Source of the DNA: Stenotrophomonas maltophilia
Lineage (GTDB): Bacteria; Pseudomonadota; Gammaproteobacteria; Xanthomonadales; Xanthomonadaceae
Length of the DNA stretch: 64,000 nucleotides
Assembly (NCBI RefSeq): GCF_900186865.1
Contig: NZ_LT906480.1
Location: forward strand, 1,754,001 to 1,818,000
Direction: 5' to 3'
Program-made: the position numbers and the translations under genes
Notes under the pieces: model-generated
Database searches by the model: none
Told to the model about the DNA's origin: nothing
Seen by the model: only the letters and a program-made list of their open reading frames with translations
Shown here: piece after piece, positions 34,486 to 42,389 of the stretch
Layout of the letters: every line of letters starts with the position of its first letter
How positions within the stretch are numbered: the stretch's first letter is position 1

Positions 34486-34530
34486 TTTCCACAACGGTTG
34501 TGGAATGATGCCGAATCAACCTGTGGATAG
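34486..34530. promoter_or_regulatory. composite TCCACA-box element, copy 2 (DnaA-box-like)
   Basis: TTTCCACA-N5-TGTGGA within the perfect 19-bp palindrome TTCCACAACGGTTGTGGAA (34487-34505), then 13 bases and AACCTGTGGATAG (34518-34530). Spacings equal those of copy 1; the intervening bases differ, so it is the pattern and not a simple duplication that is kept. The rest of the intergenic region (34174-34654) has an extra short palindrome TTGTGCCACAA at 34332 and no gene that I can support. Confidence 0.6.
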
Positions 34531-34654
34531 GTGGTGCGGAGCCTTGCAGCAAAAGGCGTGCCGGCGCGTGGCGAAAAAACCGCCAGGGCTGATCGGAATC
34601 ATTGAGGGTGCACGGGGCACATGGTACCGTGTCGCCGTCGCAGGAGGGGATGGC

Positions 34655-35611
34655 ATGGGCATCGGCAACGGGATGCGAGGAATCGGACTGGCGGGCATCG
34701 GCCTGCTGGCCGGGTGTGTGCAGTCAACACCGACTGCACTGGGCACGCTGGAGTGGGACCGGATCACGGTGCCGGCGCCGGCGGCCGAAGTGATCGCCAC
34801 GGTGGAGGTGCGCGAGGGACAGCAGGTCAAGACCGGCGCCGTGCTGATGCAGCTCGACCCGGCCCGCGGCGACGCGCAGTTCGCCGCAGCGCAGGCTGAT
34901 ACGGCGCGTGCGCAGGCGCAGCTGGAAGAACTGAAGATTGGCCCACGCCAGGAGCAGATCGCGCAGGCCCAGGCGCAACTGGCCGCGCTGCGCGCACAGG
35001 CTGCCGAAGCAAGTGCCTATTACCGGCGGGTCCAGCCGTTGGCACAGCAGCGCTTGATTGCCGCCGCTGAGCTGGATCGTGCACGTGCCGCCGCCGGCAA
35101 TGCCGAGGCCAGCGTGCGTGCTGCCGAGCAGGCCTGGCTGGAGCGGGTGCACGGCAGCCGTGTGCAGGATATCGCCCAGGGCCAGGCCGCCGCCGATGCC
35201 GCGCAGGCGCAACAGGCAGTGCAGGCCGTGAACCTGCAGAAGCTGCAATTGCGTGCGCCGCGCGACGGCGTGGTCGATGCCTTGCCTTACCGGCAGGGCG
35301 ACCAGGCGCCGGTCGGCGCGCCGCTGGCGGTGATGCTGGTCGGCGAGCGCCCCTATGCGCGCGTCTACCTGCCGCAGCCATTGCGGTTGCAGGTCAAGGT
35401 CGGGCAGGTCGCGCAGGTGCACCTGGAAGGGCAAGGCACTGCGTTGAAGGGGCATGTGCGCTCGATCCGCAGCGAGCCTTCATTTACTCCGTACTACGCA
35501 CTGACCGGTGACGACGTCGCGCGCCTGAGCTACCTCGCCGAGATCGAAGTGGACGCTCCCTCCGACATGCAGAAGCTGCCGGCGGGAATGCCGGTGCAGG
35601 TGAGCTTCTGA
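34655..35611 (+). CDS. HlyD-family membrane fusion lipoprotein of an ABC exporter
   Basis: 318 residues from ATG 34655, preceded by AGGAGGGG, the best ribosome site nearby. The N terminus MGIGNGMRGIGLAGIGLLAG followed by Cys is a lipoprotein signal. Then the biotinyl-lipoyl-like half (VPAPAAEVIATVEVREGQQV), a long Ala/Gln-rich coiled-coil hairpin (~75-190), the second half (LQLRAPRDGVVDALPYRQGD) and a beta-barrel part. Similar to YbhG/YhiI periplasmic adaptors. Works with the ATPase and permease directly downstream. An open frame extends upstream through the regulatory region but is not family-like. Confidence 0.88.
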   Translation: MGIGNGMRGIGLAGIGLLAGCVQSTPTALGTLEWDRITVPAPAAEVIATVEVREGQQVKTGAVLMQLDPARGDAQFAAAQADTARAQAQLEELKIGPRQEQIAQAQAQLAALRAQAAEASAYYRRVQPLAQQRLIAAAELDRARAAAGNAEASVRAAEQAWLERVHGSRVQDIAQGQAAADAAQAQQAVQAVNLQKLQLRAPRDGVVDALPYRQGDQAPVGAPLAVMLVGERPYARVYLPQPLRLQVKVGQVAQVHLEGQGTALKGHVRSIRSEPSFTPYYALTGDDVARLSYLAEIEVDAPSDMQKLPAGMPVQVSF

Positions 35612-35631
35612 ACACCGGCAACGACATCGCG

Positions 35632-36555
35632 GTGCATGCCCAGGGCCTGACCCGCCGCTTCGGCGATCTGCTGGCCGTGGACAATGTCGACCTGATCGTG
35701 CCGCGTGGCCAGGTCTATGGCTTCCTGGGCCCGAACGGGTCGGGCAAGTCAACCACCATCCGCATGCTGTGCGGCCTGCTGGAACCGAGCGCCGGCCAGA
35801 TCGAGGTGCTCGGCCTGGCCGTGCCGGAGCAGGCCGAGGCACTGCGCCGGCGCATCGGCTACATGACCCAGCGCTTCTCGTTGTATGAAGACCTTTCGGT
35901 GCGCGAGAACCTGGAATTCCTCGCCGCCATCCAGGACCTGCCGCGTACGCGGGCCCGGCAGCGGGTCGACGAACTGCTGCAGCAGTACCGTCTCCTGGAC
36001 CGGCAGCCGCAGCTGGCCGGCACCCTCAGTGGTGGCCAGAAGCAGCGCCTGGCGCTGGCCGGCGCCGTCGTGCACGCGCCCGAGCTGTTGTTCCTGGACG
36101 AGCCGACCAGCGCGGTCGACCCGGAGTCACGCCGCGATTTCTGGGAGGCCCTGTTTGAACTTGCCGACGCCGGTACCACCGTGCTGGTATCGACCCACTA
36201 CATGGACGAAGCCGAGCGCTGCCACCGGCTGGCGATCCTCGATCGAGGCGCGCTGGTCGCCGATGGCACGCCGGCCGAACTGTGTGCACGGCTGGACGGC
36301 CGCACGCTGCAGGTCACGTCGGCGCAGCCGCGGCAGGCCAGCCGCGCGTTGTCTGAGCTGCCCGGCGTGCTGAGCGTGGCACAGATCGGCACGCAGCTGC
36401 GCGTGCTGTGCAGCGAGGCGGCCGCCGATGCGCCAGCGTTGCGGCGCGCGCTGGCCAGCGCCGATCCGCAGGCCCGCATCGAGGCGGTGGCGCCGAACCT
36501 GGAAGACGTCTTCGTCGCCGCCACCCGCGGCCGTGGCCGGGAGCCAGCGGCATGA
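35632..36555 (+). CDS. ABC-2 type exporter ATPase
   Basis: 307 residues from a GTG codon at 35632; no ATG gives a full domain. Walker A GPNGSGKSTTIRML, Q-loop MTQRFSLYEDLSVRENLEFL, signature LSGGQKQRLALAGAVVH, Walker B LLFLDEPTSAVDPESRR, H-loop VLVSTHYMDEAERC. The C terminus (~235-307) ends LEDVFVAATRGRGRE as in CcmA/YbhF-type drug or polysaccharide exporters. It lies 20 bp after the adaptor gene and overlaps the permease by ATGA. Confidence 0.9.
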   Translation: MHAQGLTRRFGDLLAVDNVDLIVPRGQVYGFLGPNGSGKSTTIRMLCGLLEPSAGQIEVLGLAVPEQAEALRRRIGYMTQRFSLYEDLSVRENLEFLAAIQDLPRTRARQRVDELLQQYRLLDRQPQLAGTLSGGQKQRLALAGAVVHAPELLFLDEPTSAVDPESRRDFWEALFELADAGTTVLVSTHYMDEAERCHRLAILDRGALVADGTPAELCARLDGRTLQVTSAQPRQASRALSELPGVLSVAQIGTQLRVLCSEAAADAPALRRALASADPQARIEAVAPNLEDVFVAATRGRGREPAA

Positions 36556-37664
36556 ACCTGCGCCGGCTATGGGCGATCATGCTCAAGGAATTGCGCCAGC
36601 TGCGCCGCGACCGCATCACGCTGGCGATGATCGTCGGCATTCCGGTGATGCAGCTGCTGCTGTTCGGCTACGCGATCAATCTCAACCTGCGCCACCTCGA
36701 CTCCGGTGTCGCCGACCAGGCCAACAGTGCGGCGTCACGCGCGCTGGTGCAGGACATGGTCGCCACCGGCGTGATCACGCCGCGCAGCGAAGCCTATACG
36801 CCCGACCAGTTGATGCAGGCGCTGCGGCGTGGCGAGATCAGTGTCGGCATCGTGGTGCCGGCCGACTTCGAGCGCCGTCGCTTCGATGGACGCGAGGCGG
36901 TGCAGGTGCTGGTTGATGGCAGCGACACCGTGGTGCAGAGCGCGGCGATCCAGCTGGCGCAGGTGCCGCTGGAGACGCGACCGACCAGCAACACGCGGCC
37001 GCTGCGCGAAGGCAGCATCGCCAGTGGTCCAATCAGCGTGACCAGCTTCTACAACCCGCAGCGCCGTTCGGCGGTGAACATCGTGCCAGGCCTGATCGGG
37101 GTGATCCTGACCATGACCCTGGTGATGTTCACGGCGGTGGCGGTGGTGCGTGAACGCGAGCGCGGCAACATGGAGCTGCTGATCGCCACGCCGGTGTCGC
37201 GCAGCGAACTGATGGTGGGCAAGGTGCTGCCCTATGCAGCCATCGGCCTGCTGCAGACCACGCTGGTGCTGGTGCTGGGCACCTGGCTGTTCCAGGTGCC
37301 GATCCGCGGCAGCCTGCTCGATATCTACCTGGCCGCGGTGCTGCTGGTGCTGGCCAACCTGGCGCTGGGCTTGCTGATTTCCACGCGCGCTCGCTCGCAG
37401 TTCCAGGCGATGCAGATGACGTTGTTCCTGTTCCTGCCGTCGATCCTGCTGTCGGGCTTCATGTTCCCGTTTGCGGGCATGCCGCGGCCGGTGCAATGGC
37501 TGGCCGAAGTACTGCCGCTGACCCACTTCCTGCGCCTGGTGCGCGGCATCATGCTGCGCGGCGCCTCGCTGTGGGAGCTGTGGCACGACGCGCTGGCGCT
37601 GCTGGCCTTCATCGCGGTGATGATGACCCTGGCGATCCTGCGTTTCCGCAAGCGTTTGGATTGA
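36552..37664 (+). CDS. ABC-2 type exporter permease (YbhS/YhhJ-like)
   Basis: 370 residues. N-terminal helix after LWAIMLKELRQLRRDRITLA, a periplasmic domain (~45-175), then five helices including GLIGVILTMTLVMFTAVAVV, the signature RERERGNMELLIATPVSRSE, and FLFLPSILLSGFMFPFAGMP with LPLTHFLRLVRGIMLRG. This is the ABC2_membrane family used in tripartite YbhFSR-type exporters. Only one permease gene is present, so a homodimer is expected. Cargo unknown (drugs, cations or lipids are all seen in the family). Confidence 0.9.
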   Translation: MNLRRLWAIMLKELRQLRRDRITLAMIVGIPVMQLLLFGYAINLNLRHLDSGVADQANSAASRALVQDMVATGVITPRSEAYTPDQLMQALRRGEISVGIVVPADFERRRFDGREAVQVLVDGSDTVVQSAAIQLAQVPLETRPTSNTRPLREGSIASGPISVTSFYNPQRRSAVNIVPGLIGVILTMTLVMFTAVAVVRERERGNMELLIATPVSRSELMVGKVLPYAAIGLLQTTLVLVLGTWLFQVPIRGSLLDIYLAAVLLVLANLALGLLISTRARSQFQAMQMTLFLFLPSILLSGFMFPFAGMPRPVQWLAEVLPLTHFLRLVRGIMLRGASLWELWHDALALLAFIAVMMTLAILRFRKRLD

Positions 37665-37665
37665 G

Positions 37666-37886
37666 GCATGCCGACCAACGGTCGGCATCCACCCCGGCAG
37701 GTGCCGGCCGCCGGCCGGCATCAATTCCGGCAGGTGCCGGCCACTGGCCGGCATCAATTCGGTGGGTGCCGACCGTTGGCCGGCACCAACTCCGGTAGGT
37801 GCCGACCGTTGGCCGGCATCAATTCGGTGGGTGCCGACCGTTGGTCGGCATCAATTCGGTGGGTGCCGACCGTTGGTCGGCGCACC
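37666..37886. repeat. tandem array of seven GTAG-type REP hairpins
   Basis: Six direct copies of a GTGCCGACCGTTGGTCGGCA-type hairpin start at 37701, 37734, 37766, 37799, 37831 and 37863 (spacing 32-33 bp, linker TCAATTCGG/CAACTCCGG); one inverted copy opens the array at about 37668. Stems vary by paired changes (GGCCGCCGGCC, GGCCACTGGCC, GACCGTTGGTC). The array fills the whole gap between the exporter permease and convergent miaB. Confidence 0.92.
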
Positions 37887-39305
37887 TTATTCCGCCACCA
37901 CGCGCGCGCGCAGCGAATTGGTCAGCGCCTCGGTGATCACCACATCCACGAACTGGCCGATCAGCCGCGCCGGCGCCGGGAAGTTCACCGAACGCATGTT
38001 CTCGGTCTTGCCGGTCAGTTCGTTCGGGTTCTTGCGCGAAGGGCCTTCCACCAGCACGGTCTGCACGGTGCCGACCATCTTCTCGGAGATGCCGGCGGCG
38101 TGCGCATTGATGCGCTCCTGCAGGCGCGACAGGCGCGCGTGCTTCTCGGCATCGCTGATCGTGTCCTCCAGGTCGGCCGCCGGGGTGCCCGGGCGGCGCG
38201 AATAGATGAAGGAGAAGCTGTGGTCGAAGCCGATGTCCTCGATCAGCTTCATGGTCTTCTCGAAATCGGCATCGGTTTCGCCGGGGAAGCCGACGATGAA
38301 GTCCGAGCTGATCGAGATGTCCGGGCGCACCGCGCGCAGCTTGCGGATCTTCGACTTGAATTCCAGCGCGGTATAGCCGCGCTTCATCGCCGACAGTACG
38401 CGGTCGCTGCCGGCCTGCACCGGCAGGTGCAGGAAGTTGGCCAGCTGCGGCACGTCGCGGAACGCATCGATCAGCGAGTCGCTGAACTCCAGCGGGTGCG
38501 AGGTGGTGAAGCGGATGCGGCCGACGCCGTCGATCTCGGCGATGGTCCGGATCAGCAGGCCGAGATCGGCGAACTCGCCATCTCCATAGGGGCCGCGATA
38601 GGCATTGACGTTCTGCCCGAGCAGGTTGATTTCGCGCACGCCCTGCGCGGCCAGCTGCGCCACTTCCACCACCACGTCCTCGAACGGGCGGCTGACTTCG
38701 GTGCCGCGGGTGTAGGGCACCACGCAGAACGAGCAGTACTTCGAGCAGCCTTCCATGATCGACACGAACGCCGAAGCGCCTTCGGCACGCGGTTCCGGCA
38801 GACGGTCGAACTTCTCGATCTCGGGGAAGCTGATGTCCACCTGCGGGCGCTTCTGCTCGCGTCGGGCGCGGATCAGCTCCGGCAGCCGGTGCAGGGTCTG
38901 CGGGCCGAACACAAGGTCCACGAACGGCGCACGCTTGATGATCGCCTCGCCTTCCTGCGAGGCAACGCAGCCGCCCACGCCGATGATGACCTCGCGGCCC
39001 TTGTTCTTCAGGCCCTTCCAGACGCCCAGCTGGCTGAACACCTTCTCCTGCGCCTTCTCGCGGATGGAACAGGTGTTGACCAGGATGACGTCGGCGTCTT
39101 CCGGGGTATCGGTCAGTTCCAGGCCATCGCTGGCGGCGAGCACGTCGGCCATCTTGGCCGAGTCGTACTCGTTCATCTGGCAACCGTGGGTCTTGATGTA
39201 CAGCTTGCCTTTCACCTGGTCGGGCTTGCGCGGACCGGCGGGCAGGGCAACGAGCGGGGCACCGCCCGGCGTGGCGGGCGGAAAGACGTCTGGCGTCCCG
39301 GTCAT
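37887..39305 (-). CDS. miaB: tRNA-2-methylthio-N6-dimethylallyladenosine synthase MiaB
   Basis: 472 residues. The N-terminal UPF0004 domain has its cluster cysteines in [35 protein letters not shown] and [10 protein letters not shown]. The radical-SAM motif [15 protein letters not shown] is intact, followed by [20 protein letters not shown] and [22 protein letters not shown]-terminal TRAM domain ends the protein ([14 protein letters not shown]). Adds the methylthio group to i6A37 of tRNAs. In E. coli miaB precedes ybeZ-ybeY-ybeX-lnt; here the exporter operon and REP array lie between them. Confidence 0.96.
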   Translation of the reverse strand: MTGTPDVFPPATPGGAPLVALPAGPRKPDQVKGKLYIKTHGCQMNEYDSAKMADVLAASDGLELTDTPEDADVILVNTCSIREKAQEKVFSQLGVWKGLKNKGREVIIGVGGCVASQEGEAIIKRAPFVDLVFGPQTLHRLPELIRARREQKRPQVDISFPEIEKFDRLPEPRAEGASAFVSIMEGCSKYCSFCVVPYTRGTEVSRPFEDVVVEVAQLAAQGVREINLLGQNVNAYRGPYGDGEFADLGLLIRTIAEIDGVGRIRFTTSHPLEFSDSLIDAFRDVPQLANFLHLPVQAGSDRVLSAMKRGYTALEFKSKIRKLRAVRPDISISSDFIVGFPGETDADFEKTMKLIEDIGFDHSFSFIYSRRPGTPAADLEDTISDAEKHARLSRLQERINAHAAGISEKMVGTVQTVLVEGPSRKNPNELTGKTENMRSVNFPAPARLIGQFVDVVITEALTNSLRARVVAE

Positions 39306-39381
39306 GGCGCTTAATCCATTCGGGTGGCGGGAAAGCCGGCAATTCTACCTGCATCCCGGCGCGTACGCCGCGCTGTGCGCT

Positions 39382-39448
39382 CGCGGGGCACGGCCCCGCG
39401 CTACCCGCATCCCGCCGGCCCCGGTAGCGCCGGGCGGTGCCCGGCGGG
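39382..39448. repeat. GTAG-type REP pair (CGCGGGGC and GCCGGGC stems)
   Basis: CGCGGGGCACGGCCCCGCG followed by CTAC (to 39404), and GTAGCGCCGGGCGGTGCCCG from 39423. The two units face each other. They sit between miaB and the glutathione S-transferase gene, in a 148-bp gap without a gene. Confidence 0.8.
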
Positions 39449-39453
39449 CGCCC

Positions 39454-40074
39454 TTACGCCGCCACCAGCTCCGCATCGATCTGCCGCGAACGGTCGAACG
39501 CGGTCATCGCGCTCATCCGTGCGATGTAGTCAGCCGTGGCCGGCGCCGGCTGTACCAGGCCAAAGGCCGTGGTCCACGCCAGTGCATTGCCCCACAGCAC
39601 GTCGGCGGCGCTCATGACCTCGCCCAGCAGGTACGGGCCCTGCGCCAGCTGGGCCTCGACCACCTGCAGCACGGTCTCGGCATCGTTGTACGGCGACATC
39701 AGGCGCGGCGGCGGCTCGCGGTGCATCGCCTTGTCGATCATCGCCGGCTCGAAACAGGCGCCATAGAAGGCCATCCAGCGCAGGTAGGGGCCGCGCAGGG
39801 CGTCGCCGATCGGCGGTGCCAGCCCGGCTTCCGGGTAAAGGTCGGCCAGGTACAGATAGATCGCCACCTGCTCGGTCACCAGTGCGCCGTTGTGGACGAT
39901 GGCCGGCACCTTGCCCATCGGGTTGATGGCCAGGTAGGCCGGGGCCAGGTTGGCGCCGGCTTTCAGGTCCAGCACCTGCATGCGGTAGTCGGCACCCAGC
40001 GCTTCGAGCAGGGCCACGGCGCCGCTCGAGCGGGAACGGGCGGCGTGGTACAGGGTGATCTGGCGTGAATTCAT
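39454..40074 (-). CDS. glutathione S-transferase family protein
   Basis: 206 residues from ATG 40074 (MNSRQITLYHAARSRSSGAV), preceded by AAGGAG. Thioredoxin-fold N-terminal domain with the cis-Pro/GSH-binding segment NPMGKVPAIVHNGALVTEQV; all-helical C-terminal domain with MSAADVLWGNALAWTT. The catalytic position is the Ser-rich ARSRSSGA loop, as in bacterial beta/nu-like GSTs. Divergent from a WYL-type regulator 80 bp away, which may control it. Substrate unknown. Confidence 0.88.
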   Translation of the reverse strand: MNSRQITLYHAARSRSSGAVALLEALGADYRMQVLDLKAGANLAPAYLAINPMGKVPAIVHNGALVTEQVAIYLYLADLYPEAGLAPPIGDALRGPYLRWMAFYGACFEPAMIDKAMHREPPPRLMSPYNDAETVLQVVEAQLAQGPYLLGEVMSAADVLWGNALAWTTAFGLVQPAPATADYIARMSAMTAFDRSRQIDAELVAA

Positions 40075-40154
40075 GGCATTGCTCCTTGCGGTGGGTGGTG
40101 AACTGGAGGCCATCCTGGGGCACTATTGCGGACGACTTCTGTCCTCGATCCTTC

Positions 40155-41123
40155 ATGCGCCATACCGCCCATCGTCTGCTGCGCCTGATCGCCCTGCTGC
40201 AGGCCCGCCGCCAGTGGTCCGGGGCCGAGCTGGCCGAGCGCATGGGCGTGGACCGGCGCAGCATCCGCCGTGATATCGAGCGCCTGCGCGAGCTGGGCTA
40301 TCCGGTGCAGGCCTCGTCCGGGGTCGGCGGCGGCTACCAGTTGGGGGCCGGGGCCCCGGTGCTGCCGATGCTGCTGGACGAGGAGGAGGCGACCACCCTG
40401 GCCATCGCCCTGCGCGCAGCCTCGGCCACCGTTGCCGGGATCGACGACACCGCGCGTGGCCTGTTGTCCAAGCTCGATCCGCTGGTGCCGACCCGTCGTC
40501 GCCAGCAGGCCGGCGAGGTGCATGCAGCGACGGCCACCCTGTCCGACCTTCCGTCCACCGACGCACGCCTGCTCGGGCGGCTGGCCCAGCACTGCCGACA
40601 GGCGTCACGGCTGGCCTTCGAATACCGCAGCGCGCAGGAAGCCGTCACCCAGCGCGAGGTCGAGGCCCAGCACCTGGTCAACTACGGGCGACGCTGGTAT
40701 CTGCTTGCCTGGGACCTGGGGCGGCAGGACTGGCGCACCCTGCGCGTGGACCGCATGGGCGCCGTACGTGAGTGCGCCGGGCCGGGCCTGCACCGGCGCA
40801 CCCCGGCGCCGCCCGATGTGATGGTGCGGCAGGCGGTCAGCCAGGCGCCGTTCGCGCTGCAGGCCATCCTCCGCCTAGCCGGCAGCCATTCCGAGCTGGA
40901 AGGCCGCATCCCGCCGTGGTGTGGAGTGCTGGAAGCGGATGGCCCCAACCACTGCCTGCTGCGCATGGGCGCCGAGAGCCGCGGCATGATGCTGGCGCAG
41001 ATTCTCAGCCTGGACCGCCTACCCGTGGCGCTTTGGACCACCCCGCCGGGCCTGCGCGACGAACTGGCACAGCGCCTGGCGGGCCTCGGCCAGCTGCTGG
41101 CTGTGCCGCCGGTCACAGGCTGA
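40155..41123 (+). CDS. YafY-family transcriptional regulator (HTH-WYL)
   Basis: 322 residues from ATG 40155 (MRHTAHRLLRLIALLQARRQ). N-terminal winged helix: WSGAELAERMGVDRRSIRRD and IERLRELGYPVQASSGVGGG. The WYL domain follows (~140-215), with RLAFEYRSAQEAVTQREVEA and HLVNYGRRWYLLAWDLGRQDW plus RTLRVDRMG. Such proteins often regulate the divergent neighbour, here the glutathione S-transferase; the WYL pocket may bind a small ligand or nucleic acid. A longer upstream frame lies within the divergent gene's start and is rejected. Confidence 0.88.
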   Translation: MRHTAHRLLRLIALLQARRQWSGAELAERMGVDRRSIRRDIERLRELGYPVQASSGVGGGYQLGAGAPVLPMLLDEEEATTLAIALRAASATVAGIDDTARGLLSKLDPLVPTRRRQQAGEVHAATATLSDLPSTDARLLGRLAQHCRQASRLAFEYRSAQEAVTQREVEAQHLVNYGRRWYLLAWDLGRQDWRTLRVDRMGAVRECAGPGLHRRTPAPPDVMVRQAVSQAPFALQAILRLAGSHSELEGRIPPWCGVLEADGPNHCLLRMGAESRGMMLAQILSLDRLPVALWTTPPGLRDELAQRLAGLGQLLAVPPVTG

Positions 41124-41169
41124 GCCACGTCGCTTGGCAAGCCCCGGCGAAGCTGGGACACTCGCCGCC

Positions 41170-42090
41170 ATGAAGGGGATACTGGGGACAACGGCGATCA
41201 TCATCGCTGCGCTGACCGTTGCGCCGGCCAGCGCTGGAACCCTGTACAAGTGCCAGGGCGCTGACGGCGTCACCAGTTATGTGAGCAAGCGGGTGGCCGG
41301 CGCGCGCTGCAGCACCATCAGCTACACCCGTGACACCCGCCCGGCACCTCGACCGGTGGTGGCCGCGCCCAGGCCGGCACCCACCACGGTGGCCAGCATC
41401 GAACGCAACCCGGTGGCCGTTGCTGCGAGTGCCGCAGCGCCGGCAACGGTCGCGCCTGCGTCCGTGCCGGCATCCGGTCCCGCACAGCCGGTCGCCTCGC
41501 GCAGCGGGCGCATGGTCAGTGGCCAGGTGTATTCCTTCATGAAGGATGGCGTGCGCCACTACACCAGTGCGCGCCCGACACAGGTGGCCAACCTCGGCCC
41601 GGTCCGGACCATCCGCTACAGCTTCATGGAGCGCTGCTATGCCTGTGGGGTCAATCCACGCGTGGACTTCGGCACCGTGCGACTGAACACCTCGGCCTTC
41701 CAGGCCGAGATCACCTCGGCCGCGCGCGAGTTCGGTGTGGAGGAGGCGGTGGTGCGCGCCATCATCCATGCCGAGTCGGCCTACAACCCGACCGCGCTCA
41801 GCCGTGCTGGCGCGCAGGGCCTGATGCAGCTGATGCCGCCGACCGCCGCGCGCTTCGGTGTAAGCGATTCCTATGACGCCGGGCAGAACATCCGTGGCGG
41901 CGTGCAGTATCTTGCGTGGTTGCTGAAACGCTTCAATGGCGACCTGACCCTTGCCGCAGCCGGCTACAACGCTGGCGAAGGCGCGGTCGACCGCCACGGT
42001 GGCGTGCCGCCCTACAGCGAGACCCAGTACTACGTGCGCCGGGTCGGGCAGCTGGCCGAGCGTTACCGCACCGCCCTGAGTCACCAGTAG
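41170..42090 (+). CDS. lytic transglycosylase (SLT) with DUF4124-like N-terminal domain
   Basis: 306 residues. Signal peptide MKGILGTTAIIIAALTVAPA, then a short DUF4124-like segment (GTLYKCQGADGVTSYVSKRV), an Ala/Pro-rich linker (~55-115), a small Cys-bearing segment (YSFMERCYACGVNPRVD) and the SLT domain. The catalytic Glu is in IIHAESAYNPTALSRAGAQG, followed by LMQLMPPTAARFGV, IRGGVQYLAWLL and AAAGYNAGEGAVDRHGG. Cleaves peptidoglycan in the periplasm. The stop codon TAG is part of the GTAG that opens the adjacent REP array. Confidence 0.92.
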   Translation: MKGILGTTAIIIAALTVAPASAGTLYKCQGADGVTSYVSKRVAGARCSTISYTRDTRPAPRPVVAAPRPAPTTVASIERNPVAVAASAAAPATVAPASVPASGPAQPVASRSGRMVSGQVYSFMKDGVRHYTSARPTQVANLGPVRTIRYSFMERCYACGVNPRVDFGTVRLNTSAFQAEITSAAREFGVEEAVVRAIIHAESAYNPTALSRAGAQGLMQLMPPTAARFGVSDSYDAGQNIRGGVQYLAWLLKRFNGDLTLAAAGYNAGEGAVDRHGGVPPYSETQYYVRRVGQLAERYRTALSHQ

Positions 42091-42250
42091 GTGCCGACCG
42101 TTGGCCGGTACTCCTTGAACGGTAGGTGCCGACCGTTGGTCGGCACTCCTTGAACGGTAGGTGCCGACCGTTGGTCGGCACTCCTTGAACGGTAGGTGCC
42201 GACCGTTGGTCGGCACTCCTTTGAAAGGTAGTGCCGGCCGCTGGCCGGCA
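42087..42250. repeat. tandem array of five GTAG-type REP hairpins, 35-bp period
   Basis: GTAG starts at 42087, 42122, 42157, 42192 and 42228, i.e. 35, 35, 35 and 36 bp apart. The first four carry the GTGCCGACCGTTGGTCGGCA-type stem and linker CTCCTTGAACG; the last has the GGCCGCTGGCC stem of the standard SMAG. The near-identical units suggest recent expansion. The array separates the transglycosylase from the petABC promoter. Confidence 0.93.
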
Positions 42251-42278
42251 ACCCCGCAATCAATGTTGTTGCAATGCG

Positions 42279-42308
42279 TTGTGTGGCGCGCGACGGTTCC
42301 GCTACACT
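42279..42308 (+). promoter_or_regulatory. sigma70-type promoter of petABC
   Basis: TTGTGT (42279-42284), an 18-base spacer and TACACT (42303-42308). It gives a leader of about 75 bases before the petA ATG, which has CGGAGTGCCGG ahead of it. Confidence 0.55.
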
Positions 42309-42389
42309 CGACCGTGATTCAATGCGGCTCTGGCCCCCACCGGATCCGCTGGCAGCCTTAAAGCTACCTAATCAATATCGGAGTGCCGG

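Noticed and set aside
34274..34530. Chromosome origin of replication
   Set aside because: DnaA-like boxes are present, but no dnaA, dnaN, gidA or AT-rich unwinding region is near, and only about 260 bp are involved.
34374..34654. Extension of the adaptor gene upstream to 34373
   Set aside because: It passes through the repeated regulatory elements, has no family similarity, and the best Shine-Dalgarno and lipoprotein signal are at 34655.
37666..37886. CRISPR array
   Set aside because: Units are 32-33 bp hairpins with short linkers of repeated sequence, no unique spacers of similar length and no cas genes; they are REPs.
42087..42250. CRISPR array
   Set aside because: Linkers are identical between units and only about 12 bp long; GTAG ends mark it as a REP array.
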